From Clostridiales bacterium (GTDB lineage Bacteria > Bacillota > Clostridia > Lachnospirales > Lachnospiraceae), in the NCBI GenBank assembly GCA_019420275.1, contig JAHZHN010000008.1:1-64000 (forward strand): a DNA stretch of 64,000 bases. Reading direction: 5' to 3'. Below, piece by piece: positions 26,118-35,455 of this stretch. Made by a program: the position numbers and the translations under genes. Numbering within the stretch: the first letter of the stretch is position 1; every line of letters begins with the position of its first letter. The notes beneath the pieces were generated by a model, which was given only the letters and a program-made list of their open reading frames with translations, was not told the origin of the DNA and ran no database searches.

Positions 26118-26615
26118 TTATCGGTTATCTACCTTTTCCGGATACAGATCATGATTTGCCAGTCGGTTCCAGGCTACCTCTTCCCATTTGGTTCCAGGTT
26201 TTCCATAATTACAGTACGGATCAATAGAAATTCCTCCACGCGGAGTGAATTTTCCCCATACCTCGATATATTTTGGATCCATCAGACGAATTAAATCCTT
26301 CATTATAATATTCATACAGTCTTCATGAAAATCCCCGTGATTTCTGAAACTATACAAATATAATTTTAAAGATTTGCTTTCTACCATTTTCTCTCCTGGT
26401 ACATAGGAAATATAAATAGTTGCAAAATCAGGCTGTCCTGTAATCGGACAAAGGCTGGTAAATTCCGGTGCATTAAATTTTACAAAATAATCATTTTCCG
26501 GATGCTTATTTGGAAATGTTTCCAGCATTTCCGGCGCATAATCATCTGGATATTTCGTTTTCTGATTTCCAAGCAGAGTGATATCTCCTAATTCTTTTTG
26601 ATTTCTTCCACTCAT
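26118..26615 (-). CDS. queF: NADPH-dependent 7-cyano-7-deazaguanine (preQ0) reductase
   Basis: A 165-residue short-type QueF, which reduces preQ0 to preQ1 in queuosine biosynthesis. The catalytic Cys is in TSLCPITGQPDFA (about 54-66), and the QueF motif ESKSLKLYLYSFRNHGDFHE follows. Other queuosine genes are not in the window and no preQ1 riboswitch was recognised upstream. Single gene on the minus strand. Confidence 0.95.
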   Translation of the reverse strand: MSGRNQKELGDITLLGNQKTKYPDDYAPEMLETFPNKHPENDYFVKFNAPEFTSLCPITGQPDFATIYISYVPGEKMVESKSLKLYLYSFRNHGDFHEDCMNIIMKDLIRLMDPKYIEVWGKFTPRGGISIDPYCNYGKPGTKWEEVAWNRLANHDLYPEKVDNR

Positions 26616-26668
26616 CGATATATTCCTTTCTATTGTGGTATTACGATTGCTATTATAACAAAATTTTC

Positions 26669-28075
26669 TTAAATTACAATGGATTTAATCTCCATGAATT
26701 CATCTATACTCTGTATACAGCTTTCCCTCCCTATACCGGATTCTTTGTATCCTCCAAAAGGCGCTCCAGACGGAATTTCCGCTCCATTTATGCGAACCAC
26801 CCCTGTCTCCATCTGACGGGCAACTTCCAAGGCTTGTTTCTCCTCCCCAAAGACACCCCCGCATAATCCATAAGGGCTGTCATTGGCAATTTGAACTGCT
26901 TCTTCCACTGTATCGTAAGGAATAACAGACAATACCGGTCCAAAAATCTCTTCTCTTGCGATGGTCATCTGATTTGTAACATCTGTAAAGATGACCGGTT
27001 TTACATAATAACCATTCTCGCATCCCTTTGGGATTTCTCCAACCAGCATTTTAGCTTTTTCCTTGATTCCGGATTCAATATATTTTTTGACGGAATAAAA
27101 TGCTTTTTGACTGACAAGCGGACCAAGCACCGTTTCCTGATCCATAGGATCTCCAACTTTAAATTTCGCAGTTTTTTCTTCCAGAAGTTTCTCCATCTCT
27201 TCTTTTCGTGAAAGGGGAATCAGCATTCTTGTCATAGCGTTGCAAGTCTGCCCTGTGTTCATAAAACAATCTTCCAGCATTGTATCTGCCGCCAGATTAA
27301 AATCTGCGCTGTCAAGCACGACACCGGCTGATTTTCCGCCCAATTCCAGAGTACATTTCTTTATATTCGATAATGCATGTCTTGCCACCTCTCGTCCGGC
27401 TGAGGTGGAGCCAGTGAAAGATATCATCCGAATATCAGGATGTTTCGCAAGCACATTTCCCACTTCCGCTCCCCGTCCTGTCACAAGATTGAACACTCCT
27501 GCCGGAAATCCACATCGATCAATACATTCTGCCAGACGGCAGGCCGTCATTGGCGTCAGCTGGCTTGGTTTGAGAATCACACAGTTTCCTGCCGCCAATG
27601 CAGGAAGAACTTTTAGCAAAGCCTGATCCAACGGAAAATTCCATGGAGTAATCGCTGCCACAATTCCGAAAGGTTCTCTCCTTAAAAGATATCCTTCCTT
27701 CATCTCTTCATACGAAAACATTTCTGCCCACTCTGCGAAATAACGGGCTTCACTGCCGGCCGCTGCCACATGCCAGTCCTTTGCCATACTCACTGGAGCT
27801 CCCAACTCCCTGGTAATCGTATCTGCAATTTCTTCTATATGCTGGTCTAAATCATCCGCTAAGTTTCTCAGACATTTTGTTCTTTCTTTGGCAGAGTATT
27901 TTCTCCATATTTTATATCCTTTTTTTGCCGCAGCTGCCGCGGCATTCACATCTTCCTCATCTCCCCTTGGAACAGTTCCTATGATTTCTTTTGTCGCTGG
28001 ATTTTCAACTTTTATCTTCTCCTTATTATGTCCTTCCGTCCATTTTCCCCCAATGTACATCTTTAAGTCTTCCAT
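26669..28075 (-). CDS. NAD(P)-dependent aldehyde dehydrogenase
   Basis: A 468-residue aldehyde dehydrogenase superfamily member. Cofactor motif ITPWNFPL and FTGSTSAGREV, catalytic Glu in LELGGKS and catalytic Cys in NTGQTCNAMTR are all intact, as is the EEIFGPVLSV motif. It oxidises an aldehyde to an acid; the closest general types are betaine/succinate-semialdehyde-like enzymes, but the substrate cannot be assigned. It stands alone, 53 bases from queF in the same direction. Confidence 0.9.
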   Translation of the reverse strand: MEDLKMYIGGKWTEGHNKEKIKVENPATKEIIGTVPRGDEEDVNAAAAAAKKGYKIWRKYSAKERTKCLRNLADDLDQHIEEIADTITRELGAPVSMAKDWHVAAAGSEARYFAEWAEMFSYEEMKEGYLLRREPFGIVAAITPWNFPLDQALLKVLPALAAGNCVILKPSQLTPMTACRLAECIDRCGFPAGVFNLVTGRGAEVGNVLAKHPDIRMISFTGSTSAGREVARHALSNIKKCTLELGGKSAGVVLDSADFNLAADTMLEDCFMNTGQTCNAMTRMLIPLSRKEEMEKLLEEKTAKFKVGDPMDQETVLGPLVSQKAFYSVKKYIESGIKEKAKMLVGEIPKGCENGYYVKPVIFTDVTNQMTIAREEIFGPVLSVIPYDTVEEAVQIANDSPYGLCGGVFGEEKQALEVARQMETGVVRINGAEIPSGAPFGGYKESGIGRESCIQSIDEFMEIKSIVI

Positions 28076-28166
28076 AGGCTGCCTCCCTTTATGATTCCAT
28101 CGTTTCGCTGTCTTTTTTCTATTATTTTATCATACCCCAGCCATGAGTCAAAACCGATTCTGAGAT

Positions 28167-28195
28167 TTGACTTTTCCTCTTTCTTTCGCTACAAT
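28167..28195 (+). promoter_or_regulatory. Promoter of the hydG operon leader
   Basis: TTGACT (28167-28172), 17 bases, TACAAT (28190-28195). It starts a leader of about 270 bases before the first gene. Confidence 0.7.
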
Positions 28196-28200
28196 GGGTG

Positions 28201-28398
28201 ATGATAGAAATTATCATTCTGAAGCCAAGGTTTTCCTGAAGCCAAGATTGATCTCTAGAAACAAATAACGCCCTGTAAAGGGGTTTTTATGCTCATTCTG
28301 TCAGTTATGACAATGAGCTGTTTTCCGTGAAAGTCAATTTTTCACGGTTTTCTATAGAGCAATATGCGGCATATCCGGAAAAAGGATATGCTTTTTTT
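28201..28398 (+). promoter_or_regulatory. Structured leader with multi-helix junction and terminator (candidate riboswitch)
   Basis: A closing stem pairs 28247-28262 with 28347-28363 (about 13 bp with a small bulge). Inside are three hairpins: AACgCCC/GGGGTT (28267-28285), GCTCATT/AATGAGC with an inner GTCA/TGAC (28291-28318), and CCGTGAAA/TTTCACGG (28325-28347). Five bases after the closing stem comes an intrinsic terminator, GCATATCC/GGATATGC plus seven T (28369-28398). A short hairpin (28201-28217) and a GAAGCCAAG direct repeat lie at the 5' end. This is riboswitch-like architecture; it does not match a class I know. Confidence 0.55.
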
Positions 28399-28471
28399 GA
28401 CCATAGATCCGATGAATTTGGGTTCTTCTGTTTTGGGAAACCAGTACTTCGCATTATAAAAGGAGGAATTT

Positions 28472-28726
28472 ATGGAAATTCAGAGCCGCATTGCTCTTAT
28501 TGGCATTTTAATCGAGGAAGAATCTTCCGTGGAACCAGTCAATCAGACACTGCATGACTATCGTTCCTATATTGTCGGACGTATGGGGATTCCATATCGT
28601 CAAAAAAATGTGAATATTATTTCCGTCGTATTAGATGCACCTGCTGACATCATCAGCACCCTTTCCGGGAAACTGGGAATGATTGACGGCATCACTGTAA
28701 AATCCATGTTCACAAAAAAGAAATAA
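28472..28726 (+). CDS. TM1266-family iron-only hydrogenase system regulator (ACT-like)
   Basis: An 84-residue protein starting MEIQSRIALIGILIEE with a ferredoxin-like ACT fold pattern (GMIDGITVKSMFTKK at the end). The TM1266 family is found beside [FeFe]-hydrogenase maturation genes and is thought to be regulatory, but its mechanism is unknown. AAAAGGAGGAATTT precedes the ATG, and hydG begins 11 bases after its stop. Confidence 0.88.
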   Translation: MEIQSRIALIGILIEEESSVEPVNQTLHDYRSYIVGRMGIPYRQKNVNIISVVLDAPADIISTLSGKLGMIDGITVKSMFTKKK

Positions 28727-28737
28727 GGAGAGATACT

Positions 28738-30156
28738 ATGTACAAACCAGAATCAGGGATTGCTGAAGAATTTATCAGCGATCAGGAAATCAAAGACACT
28801 CTGGCATATGCCGATGCCAACAAAGATAACAAAGAACTGATTTTATCGATTATCGAAAAAGCCAAGAAGTTAAAGGGAATTTCCCACAGAGAAGCATCTG
28901 TGCTTCTGGCCTGTGAAGATAAAGAACTGATCCAGCAGGTCTTTGACCTGGCGATCAAAATCAAAGAAGAGTTTTATGGCAACCGTATCGTTATGTTTGC
29001 GCCGCTCTATCTTGCCAATTATTGTGTAAACGGCTGTACTTACTGTCCATACCATTATAAAAATAAACATATTCGCAGAAAGAAACTGACACAGGATGAA
29101 ATTCGTAAGGAAGTCATTGCCCTTCAGGATATGGGTCATAAGCGTCTTGCTCTCGAAACAGGAGAAGACCCTGTCAATATTCCAATCGAATATGTTCTTG
29201 AAAGCATCAAAACCATCTACAGCATCAAACATAAAAATGGTGCCATCCGCCGTGTCAACGTTAATATTGCTGCTACAACAGAAGAAAACTATAAGAAATT
29301 AAAAGAAGCAGGAATTGGTACTTATATTCTGTTCCAGGAAACATACCATAAAGAACGTTATGAACTTCTGCATCCAACCGGACCAAAAAGCAATTACGCA
29401 TATCATACCGAAGCCATGGACCGTGCTATGACCGCCGGAATTGATGATGTAGGAATCGGTGTTTTATTTGGACTGGATATGTACCGCTATGATTTCGCAG
29501 GACTTTTAATGCACGCAGAACATCTGGAAGCAAAATTCGGAGTAGGACCTCACACAATCAGCGTTCCAAGAATCCGTCCGGCTGATGATATTGATCCTGA
29601 TGATTTCAAAGACGCTATTAACGATGATATTTTCGAAAAAATTGTTGCTATTCTCCGTATTGCGGTTCCTTATACAGGAATTATTGTTTCCACCCGCGAG
29701 ACACAGGAATCCAGAGAAAGAGTTCTTCGCGTCGGTGTATCTCAGATCAGCGGTGCATCCTCTACCAGTGTCGGCGGATATGCTGAACCTGAAAAACCAG
29801 AAGATAATTCCGCCCAGTTTGATCGGAATGATACCCGTACTCTGGACGAGATTATTGGATGGCTCATGGATCTTGGACATATTCCAAGCTTTTGTACTGC
29901 ATGCTACAGAGAAGGCCGTACTGGTGACCGCTTTATGACACTCGTAAAATCAGGGCAGATTGCTAACTGCTGCGCACCGAACGCACTGATGACCCTGAAA
30001 GAATACCTGGAAGATTATGCTTCTGATGAAGTGAAAGCCAAGGGAGAAGCACTCATCAAACAGGAACTGGAAAAAATTCCAAATCCAGTCGTAAAACAGA
30101 AAGCTACCGAATATATTGAAAATATACATGAAGGAAAACGTGATTTTAGATTCTAG
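28738..30156 (+). CDS. hydG: [FeFe]-hydrogenase maturation radical SAM enzyme HydG
   Basis: A 472-residue radical SAM tyrosine lyase that makes the CO and CN ligands of the H-cluster. The radical SAM cluster motif CVNGCTYC has cysteines at 96, 100 and 103. The C-terminal auxiliary cluster motif is seen as CTAC then about 22 residues to the NCC cysteine. The ISGASSTSVGGY stretch is typical of HydG and separates it from the related ThiH. It is in an operon with the TM1266-like gene and a Nudix hydrolase; HydE and HydF are not nearby. Confidence 0.95.
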   Translation: MYKPESGIAEEFISDQEIKDTLAYADANKDNKELILSIIEKAKKLKGISHREASVLLACEDKELIQQVFDLAIKIKEEFYGNRIVMFAPLYLANYCVNGCTYCPYHYKNKHIRRKKLTQDEIRKEVIALQDMGHKRLALETGEDPVNIPIEYVLESIKTIYSIKHKNGAIRRVNVNIAATTEENYKKLKEAGIGTYILFQETYHKERYELLHPTGPKSNYAYHTEAMDRAMTAGIDDVGIGVLFGLDMYRYDFAGLLMHAEHLEAKFGVGPHTISVPRIRPADDIDPDDFKDAINDDIFEKIVAILRIAVPYTGIIVSTRETQESRERVLRVGVSQISGASSTSVGGYAEPEKPEDNSAQFDRNDTRTLDEIIGWLMDLGHIPSFCTACYREGRTGDRFMTLVKSGQIANCCAPNALMTLKEYLEDYASDEVKAKGEALIKQELEKIPNPVVKQKATEYIENIHEGKRDFRF

Positions 30157-30165
30157 GAGAATGAT

Positions 30166-30765
30166 ATGTTTGAACATCTGAGCCGCCATATACCCAAACG
30201 AATAGAAGAAGACCAGGAACATGTATCCGCTGTCCTGATCCCTTTGATTCAAAAGGATGACGGTTACCATATTTTGTTCGAAGTTCGTTCCAAAAAGCTG
30301 CGCCGCCAGCCGGGGGAAGTATGTTTCCCCGGCGGACGCGTCGAAAAAGGTGAAACTACTCTGGAGACCGCAATCAGGGAAACAAAAGAAGAACTTTTGA
30401 TTGGCAGCCAGCAGCTGACCATCTATGGCGCCCTGGATTATTTTCTGTCCCCTGCAAAAGCTAGAATCGAACCATTCTTGGGAGAATTGACTGGATATAA
30501 TGGTCAGTTCAGCACCGCAGAAGTCGATTCTGTTTTTACCGTCCCACTTCATTTTTTTCAGCAGACAGAACCTGATCTTTACTATAATGATGTATTGATC
30601 CGGCCGCCTGAAGATTTCCCTTTTTCCGATATTCCCGGCGGCAGGAATTATCCATGGGCTGATGGCAGATATGAGGTTTGTTTTTACCGTTACCAGGGCA
30701 GAGTCATATGGGGGATGACCGCAAAAATCCTCCTAAACAATCTGCCATATTTAAAACTGCCATAG
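30166..30765 (+). CDS. Nudix hydrolase, CoA pyrophosphatase (NudL/YeaB) type
   Basis: A 199-residue Nudix protein. The Nudix box reads GGRVEKGE then RETKEELL (about residues 55-78), and the preceding LRRQPGEVCFPGG matches the CoA-pyrophosphatase subfamily, which cleaves coenzyme A to 3',5'-ADP and phosphopantetheine. It begins 9 bases after the hydG stop and is probably cotranscribed; a functional link with hydrogenase maturation is not evident. Confidence 0.9.
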   Translation: MFEHLSRHIPKRIEEDQEHVSAVLIPLIQKDDGYHILFEVRSKKLRRQPGEVCFPGGRVEKGETTLETAIRETKEELLIGSQQLTIYGALDYFLSPAKARIEPFLGELTGYNGQFSTAEVDSVFTVPLHFFQQTEPDLYYNDVLIRPPEDFPFSDIPGGRNYPWADGRYEVCFYRYQGRVIWGMTAKILLNNLPYLKLP

Positions 30766-30803
30766 ATATACCTTGAATTTTTCTCAGCCTTACCTGAAAT
30801 ATA

Positions 30804-30851
30804 GAAAAAGCCTGTGAAAGAAACTTTTCAAAGTTCTTTCGCAGGCTTTTT
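30804..30851. terminator. Bidirectional terminator between the Nudix and pyrophosphatase genes
   Basis: Long inverted repeat AAAAAGCCTG-GAAAGAA with its complement and T-runs at both ends, between convergent genes. Confidence 0.88.
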
Positions 30852-30859
30852 TCTTATAT

Positions 30860-32503
30860 CTATTCCTGAATTATATTCAGTACATTTGGAATCAGCTGTT
30901 TCTTTCTGGACATAACACCAGGAAGAACTGCAATCTGTCCATCTGTTTCTGTCTGGAATGCATTCTCGATGACTTCCTTACTCTCTTCTCCTGTCATTGC
31001 AAGATATGTGGTTTCTTCCAGGATGTTGGTGAGCATAAAGAATACCATATTAAGGCCCTGTTCTTTTCTGACAGATTCCATATATGGAAGGATCTTTTCT
31101 TTGATCTCATCCAACTCAGACTGATCCAGAGATGTGATCTGTCCAACACCAAAGGTTACATCATTGGCTGTAAACTTCTTATAATCCTGATAAAAGATCT
31201 CGTCTGCTGCTTTTCCTTTGAGATCACTTCCGGCGCGGAACATCTGTTTTGCATAATCTTCAATTTCAATACCGGCAATCTTGGCCAATTCTCTGGCAAT
31301 CTGTTCATCCACCGGTGTACAGGTCGGTGAGCGGAACATTAATGTATCAGAAAGGATTGCAGAACAAAGCAGTCCGGCAATTGGTTTTGTAATCTCTACT
31401 CCCTGCTCCCTGTACATCTGTGTTACGATAGTAGCGGTACATCCAACCGGCTGATTTCTAAAGTATACCGGTGACATCGTCTCCAAACTTCCGATTCTGT
31501 GGTGGTCAATGATTTCCTGGATCTCACATTCTTCCAGACCTTCCACGGCCTGAGACACTTCATTGTGATCCACAAGGATCAAACGCTTCTTATCGATCTC
31601 CAGCAATCTACGTCTGGAAACAAGTCCTACAAATTTATTGTCTGCATCCAGTACAGGGAAATAACGGAAACGTTTTTTCGTCATTTCTTCTTTTACATCA
31701 TCTACAAAATCGTTGATGGAGAAAGTATCCAGCTCACTCTCCGGCGTCATAGCATAAGATACCGGAATCGCCTGGCAGATCAGACGGCTTGCGATAAATG
31801 TGTCATAACCTGTCGCAATCACCCTACATCCTTTTTCTTTGGCAAGATCCAGAACATCCTGGTCAATATTAGTTCCCATGCAGGCAATGATGCACTGGGC
31901 TCCAATTTCAATAACTGCTTTCTGAACATCGGAACGGTTGGCAAGAATAACAACATCTCCTGGTTTTATAAATTCTGACATTGTTTCAATGCTTGCCGCT
32001 GAAACAGAAAGTTTGCCGCTTTCGATCGTTCCTTCTTCGCTTCCTATCAGCATCTCTCCATTTAACACAGAAATCAGATTCTTATATGGGGTCTTTGCTT
32101 TTGCCAAAATTTCATTGTCAAAAACATCCATATCTGCGTGCGCGACATCACTGATCGTTATGATTCCTTTTAACTCTCTGTCACGAAGAACCGGAAGAGA
32201 CACCTGTTGAATCTGACGCATACGGTCTCCAGCTTCCTTAATGGAACTGTTCTCCTCCACTCCTTCAATTCGATTAATGTTGATATCAGTGACTCTTGGG
32301 CGCATATCGTTTACATACTCCGGCGCCTTAACACCAAAGTGTTCTAAAACGAATTTTGTCTCTCCATTTACATTTCCAGCACGGCATGCTTCATATTCAA
32401 ACTCACCGTCACTGACCTGATTTTTCAGGTTTGCATAAGCCAATGCAGAACAGATAGAATCTGTATCCGGATTGCGGTGTCCTATTACGTATATTTTTTT
32501 CAT
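30860..32503 (-). CDS. ppaC: Manganese-dependent inorganic pyrophosphatase with CBS and DRTGG domains
   Basis: A 547-residue family II pyrophosphatase. The DHH catalytic core is split: IGHRNPDTDSICSALAY at the N-terminus and VDHNE / DHHRIGS near residues 320-345. Between them are two CBS motifs (about 70-125 and 250-310) enclosing a DRTGG-like domain, the nucleotide-regulated form inhibited by AMP/ADP and activated by diadenosine polyphosphates in clostridia. The ATG overlaps the stop of the sensor kinase gene by 4 bases, so it is in the same operon. Confidence 0.94.
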   Translation of the reverse strand: MKKIYVIGHRNPDTDSICSALAYANLKNQVSDGEFEYEACRAGNVNGETKFVLEHFGVKAPEYVNDMRPRVTDININRIEGVEENSSIKEAGDRMRQIQQVSLPVLRDRELKGIITISDVAHADMDVFDNEILAKAKTPYKNLISVLNGEMLIGSEEGTIESGKLSVSAASIETMSEFIKPGDVVILANRSDVQKAVIEIGAQCIIACMGTNIDQDVLDLAKEKGCRVIATGYDTFIASRLICQAIPVSYAMTPESELDTFSINDFVDDVKEEMTKKRFRYFPVLDADNKFVGLVSRRRLLEIDKKRLILVDHNEVSQAVEGLEECEIQEIIDHHRIGSLETMSPVYFRNQPVGCTATIVTQMYREQGVEITKPIAGLLCSAILSDTLMFRSPTCTPVDEQIARELAKIAGIEIEDYAKQMFRAGSDLKGKAADEIFYQDYKKFTANDVTFGVGQITSLDQSELDEIKEKILPYMESVRKEQGLNMVFFMLTNILEETTYLAMTGEESKEVIENAFQTETDGQIAVLPGVMSRKKQLIPNVLNIIQE

Positions 32504-33645
32504 AACTCCTCCTTCTTTCTCGGCAGCAGAATGATAAAGGACGTATATCCATCCTTGCTGTCCGCTTGGATCGTTCCGTTATGAAGCTCGATAATCTCTT
32601 TTGCGATTGCAAGACCAAGCCCTGCTCCTCCGCTTTCCGATGACCTTGCCTCATCCAGACGATAAAATTTTTCAAATAGATTCTTCAGCTGATGAGCCGG
32701 TATCGTCTTGCCCTGATTACGTACAATAATCTCTGCATTCTCCCCTTTGATCGTACCGTATACCTCAATTTTAGAATGAGGATAACAGTAGGAAACGGCG
32801 TTCCGCAGAAGATTCTCAAACACTCTGGCAAGCCTGTCCGGGTCTCCATAAATAAGAATTCTATCATCAACCTCTATGGTGCATTGAAGCCCTTGTTCCT
32901 GAAATACCGGATCAAAAGAATCCAGTACCTGCTCCAGCAGAACATACAGATAAAACTCTTTTTTATCTAACGTAATATTCTGCAGATTGTATCTTGTAAT
33001 TTCAAAAAACTCATTGATCAGCTCTCCCAGGCGCTTAGCCTTAGAAAGCGAGATCCCTATATATTTCTCCCTCTGTTCTTCCGGCATATCCTTTGCTTCA
33101 TTCAAAAGACTAAGGTATGCAATCACAGAAGTAAGGGGTGTCTTAAGATCATGCGCCAGATAGACGATCACATCATTCTTCCTCTGTTCACTTTCCTCCA
33201 GACTCCTTCTTTGTTCCTTCAGAGTCTCCTTAATCTCATTCAGTCTGTTTTCCAGCGGCTCCAGTGTATCTGAGAGAACAATCTTGTCCTCTGATTCATT
33301 CAAGATCATCTGAATTCCGCCTTCCACCTCCCGCAGATAATTTGTAAATTTGGACATTCCAAGATAAAAGCTAAAAAGCAGCAGTGCAAAAAATCCTGCA
33401 CCAATAATCAGCACCTTATTCTGCCAGAAAATCAGACGGTACAAATGGATTGCCTCTTCTTCCTGCATTCCCAGACGCTGGAAAGCATACACAACTGTCT
33501 TTGCAAAAGGATCCTGCAAAACTCCGTCTACAAAAATATCCAGAATAAAATATCCGATCAACGCCACAATGATGCTGATGCCCAGAGTCTGTATCATGAT
33601 CCTTATTTTTAAACTACGATACTTACTCCTCAACTTTATATCCAA
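32500..33645 (-). CDS. VanS-like sensor histidine kinase
   Basis: A 381-residue membrane kinase: two transmembrane helices (about 19-40 and 75-95) around a short extracellular loop, then the H-box YLAHDLKTPLTSVIAYLSLL with the phospho-His, N-box ENLLRNAVSYC and GGAGLGLAIAKEI G-box. The sequence closely resembles VanS of the vancomycin systems, but no van ligase genes are present, so it is more likely a general cell-envelope regulator. Start taken as TTG at 33645, overlapping the regulator gene by 23 bases; an ATG at 33597 would remove a basic N-terminal stretch. Confidence 0.9.
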   Translation of the reverse strand: MDIKLRSKYRSLKIRIMIQTLGISIIVALIGYFILDIFVDGVLQDPFAKTVVYAFQRLGMQEEEAIHLYRLIFWQNKVLIIGAGFFALLLFSFYLGMSKFTNYLREVEGGIQMILNESEDKIVLSDTLEPLENRLNEIKETLKEQRRSLEESEQRKNDVIVYLAHDLKTPLTSVIAYLSLLNEAKDMPEEQREKYIGISLSKAKRLGELINEFFEITRYNLQNITLDKKEFYLYVLLEQVLDSFDPVFQEQGLQCTIEVDDRILIYGDPDRLARVFENLLRNAVSYCYPHSKIEVYGTIKGENAEIIVRNQGKTIPAHQLKNLFEKFYRLDEARSSESGGAGLGLAIAKEIIELHNGTIQADSKDGYTSFIILLPRKKEEL

Positions 33646-34324
33646 CTCCCCATACGGTCTTGATCAGCTCTTTATGTCCCATAACTTCCCCAAGTTTTTC
33701 CCGAAGATGCCGGATATGGACCATAACAGTGTTGTTATTGTTCTTAAAATACTTTTCTTTCCACACCTGTTCAAATAGATTTTCTGAACTTATAACTTTC
33801 CCCCGGTTCTTTGTAAGAATCCAGAGAATCGAAAATTCCAGCGGTGTCAGTGTCACTTCCTCTTCTCCATAAGTACAACGATGTGTTGCGCGGTTTAATA
33901 TCAGCCCGGCAATTTCCTGGGTATCATCCTGATCACTTCCGCTTCCATCATTATATCTTGTAAAACGCCTCAGCTGTGCCTTTACCCTTGCCATCAGTTC
34001 CAATGGCTCAAATGGCTTCTCAATATAATCATCGGCTCCAAGAGTCAGTCCATTGATCTTATCCATAGAAGAAACCTTTGCCGTGAGCATAATCACAGGA
34101 AATGTATATTTCAAACGGATCTGTTTTAAAATCTCAAACCCGTCGATATCCGGCAGCATCACATCCAAAATTGCCAGATCGATCGTCTCATTCTCAATAC
34201 ACTCCAAAGCTTCTTTTCCATTATAAAATTTAAAAACTTCATAGTTTTCATTCTTCAAATATAATTCGATAAAATCCGCAATCTCTTTTTCATCATCTAC
34301 AACTAACACAGTTGATTGTTTCAT
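33623..34324 (-). CDS. VanR-like OmpR-family response regulator
   Basis: A 233-residue response regulator starting MKQSTVLVVDDEKEIADF. The receiver domain has the phospho-accepting Asp in LAILDVMLPDIDG and the lysine in LTAKVSS; the C-terminal winged helix ends VWGVGYKVEE. Start at 34324 is chosen because GAGGAGGAAGAA precedes it. It forms a pair with the overlapping sensor kinase gene and follows an unknown gene by 10 bases. Confidence 0.93.
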   Translation of the reverse strand: MKQSTVLVVDDEKEIADFIELYLKNENYEVFKFYNGKEALECIENETIDLAILDVMLPDIDGFEILKQIRLKYTFPVIMLTAKVSSMDKINGLTLGADDYIEKPFEPLELMARVKAQLRRFTRYNDGSGSDQDDTQEIAGLILNRATHRCTYGEEEVTLTPLEFSILWILTKNRGKVISSENLFEQVWKEKYFKNNNNTVMVHIRHLREKLGEVMGHKELIKTVWGVGYKVEE

Positions 34325-34334
34325 TTCTTCCTCC

Positions 34335-35354
34335 TCAATGTTTTCCACCATCAATGACCTGAAACATCTCTTTACGGTTCAGTTCTTCCCTCGTATGTCC
34401 TTTCAGTCCATAAATGGGAATACTGTAAAAAATCTTTTTTATATAGCAGCAAATCTCTTTTTCATCTTTTTCAGAATTAATATTCAAAATTTTATTCATT
34501 TTAAGAATTGCTTCCAGATATGTTTCCCCATTCTGGATGATGAGTATGATGGATTTGATGATGATCATTGCCTGATAACGATCCTGATCAATGCTCTCCA
34601 AAACAAACAAAAACAATTCTGAAATTCCTTCCCATCCGGCAATTCCATTCCCCATGGCCAGATTCATGTATTCTTCTTTCGAATACCTGCAGAAATCCAA
34701 ATCTTTATGCTGGTTCCACTGTTCAAAAACAGCATTTCGGTCTTCTGCTTCCCGGCTGGCCATAAAAAGCTTCTTCGTCCTCTCATTGCGAAGCATCAGC
34801 CCGCTGTGCCAAAATACCATACGCAGCATCAGGAACTGTTCAAAATCTGCGTAATAGACCGGCGTATCCTGTATCTCGGCAAAAATCTTATAACATTCAT
34901 ATACATCTAGAATACCATAAGTAAACAACATTCCAAAGACAATTTTTTCCCATTCCGTATATTTTCCCATAATCTCGCGCATCTTATGGCTTTTCAGCGA
35001 AAAAAAGAAAATATCTTTTGCCTCCATATTCACCATCAGATCCTGATCGTCCGCCGATACAAACCCAAGATAATGGAGCTGCTGCAGTTCTTCCAGATGC
35101 TGTTCCGGCACAATCTGGGATTCTTTCATCTGCCACAGCTCAAACAAGAAATCCACTGCCTCCTCTCTGAGCATCTCTCCGAGGATTGTGGGATTTCCCT
35201 GTAATTTCTTTGCAATCTGCAACGCCATCTCTTTTGGAGAACTGTCATAGTGAAAATCCAGAAAAAGCCGCTCACATACGACCATTAAGTTCCTCGGCTG
35301 GTTTCCAGCTAATTCTTCTATGTAAGTTCGATCTGAAACTCGTATACCAGCCAT
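34335..35354 (-). CDS. Hypothetical protein leading the two-component/pyrophosphatase operon
   Basis: A 339-residue predicted soluble, helical and charged protein starting MAGIRVSDRTYIEELAGNQP. I recognise no domain, signal peptide or membrane segment. Many Phe, Tyr, Trp and Met residues lie in the central helical part (about 110-230). The ribosome binding site AAAGGAGGCATAAC is strong. It is the first gene of a tight operon with the VanR-like and VanS-like genes and ppaC, so a role in the same regulatory circuit is possible. Confidence 0.8.
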   Translation of the reverse strand: MAGIRVSDRTYIEELAGNQPRNLMVVCERLFLDFHYDSSPKEMALQIAKKLQGNPTILGEMLREEAVDFLFELWQMKESQIVPEQHLEELQQLHYLGFVSADDQDLMVNMEAKDIFFFSLKSHKMREIMGKYTEWEKIVFGMLFTYGILDVYECYKIFAEIQDTPVYYADFEQFLMLRMVFWHSGLMLRNERTKKLFMASREAEDRNAVFEQWNQHKDLDFCRYSKEEYMNLAMGNGIAGWEGISELFLFVLESIDQDRYQAMIIIKSIILIIQNGETYLEAILKMNKILNINSEKDEKEICCYIKKIFYSIPIYGLKGHTREELNRKEMFQVIDGGKH

Positions 35355-35455
35355 GTTATGCCTCCTTTAATAGCTAAGCTATTGTTTATTATAACATAAC
35401 CATCGCTATTTATGACCATCCTTAGATCAATTCCCTGATTTTTGATTTCTTTATC

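Noticed and set aside
28327..28557. Plus-strand frame of 76 codons in the hydG leader
   Set aside because: It runs through the terminator hairpin and overlaps the TM1266-like gene in another frame; no ribosome binding site.
32500..34324. Vancomycin resistance locus
   Set aside because: The regulator pair resembles VanRS, but no VanA/B ligase, VanH, VanX or VanY-like gene is present; such pairs are common in chromosomes of Clostridia.
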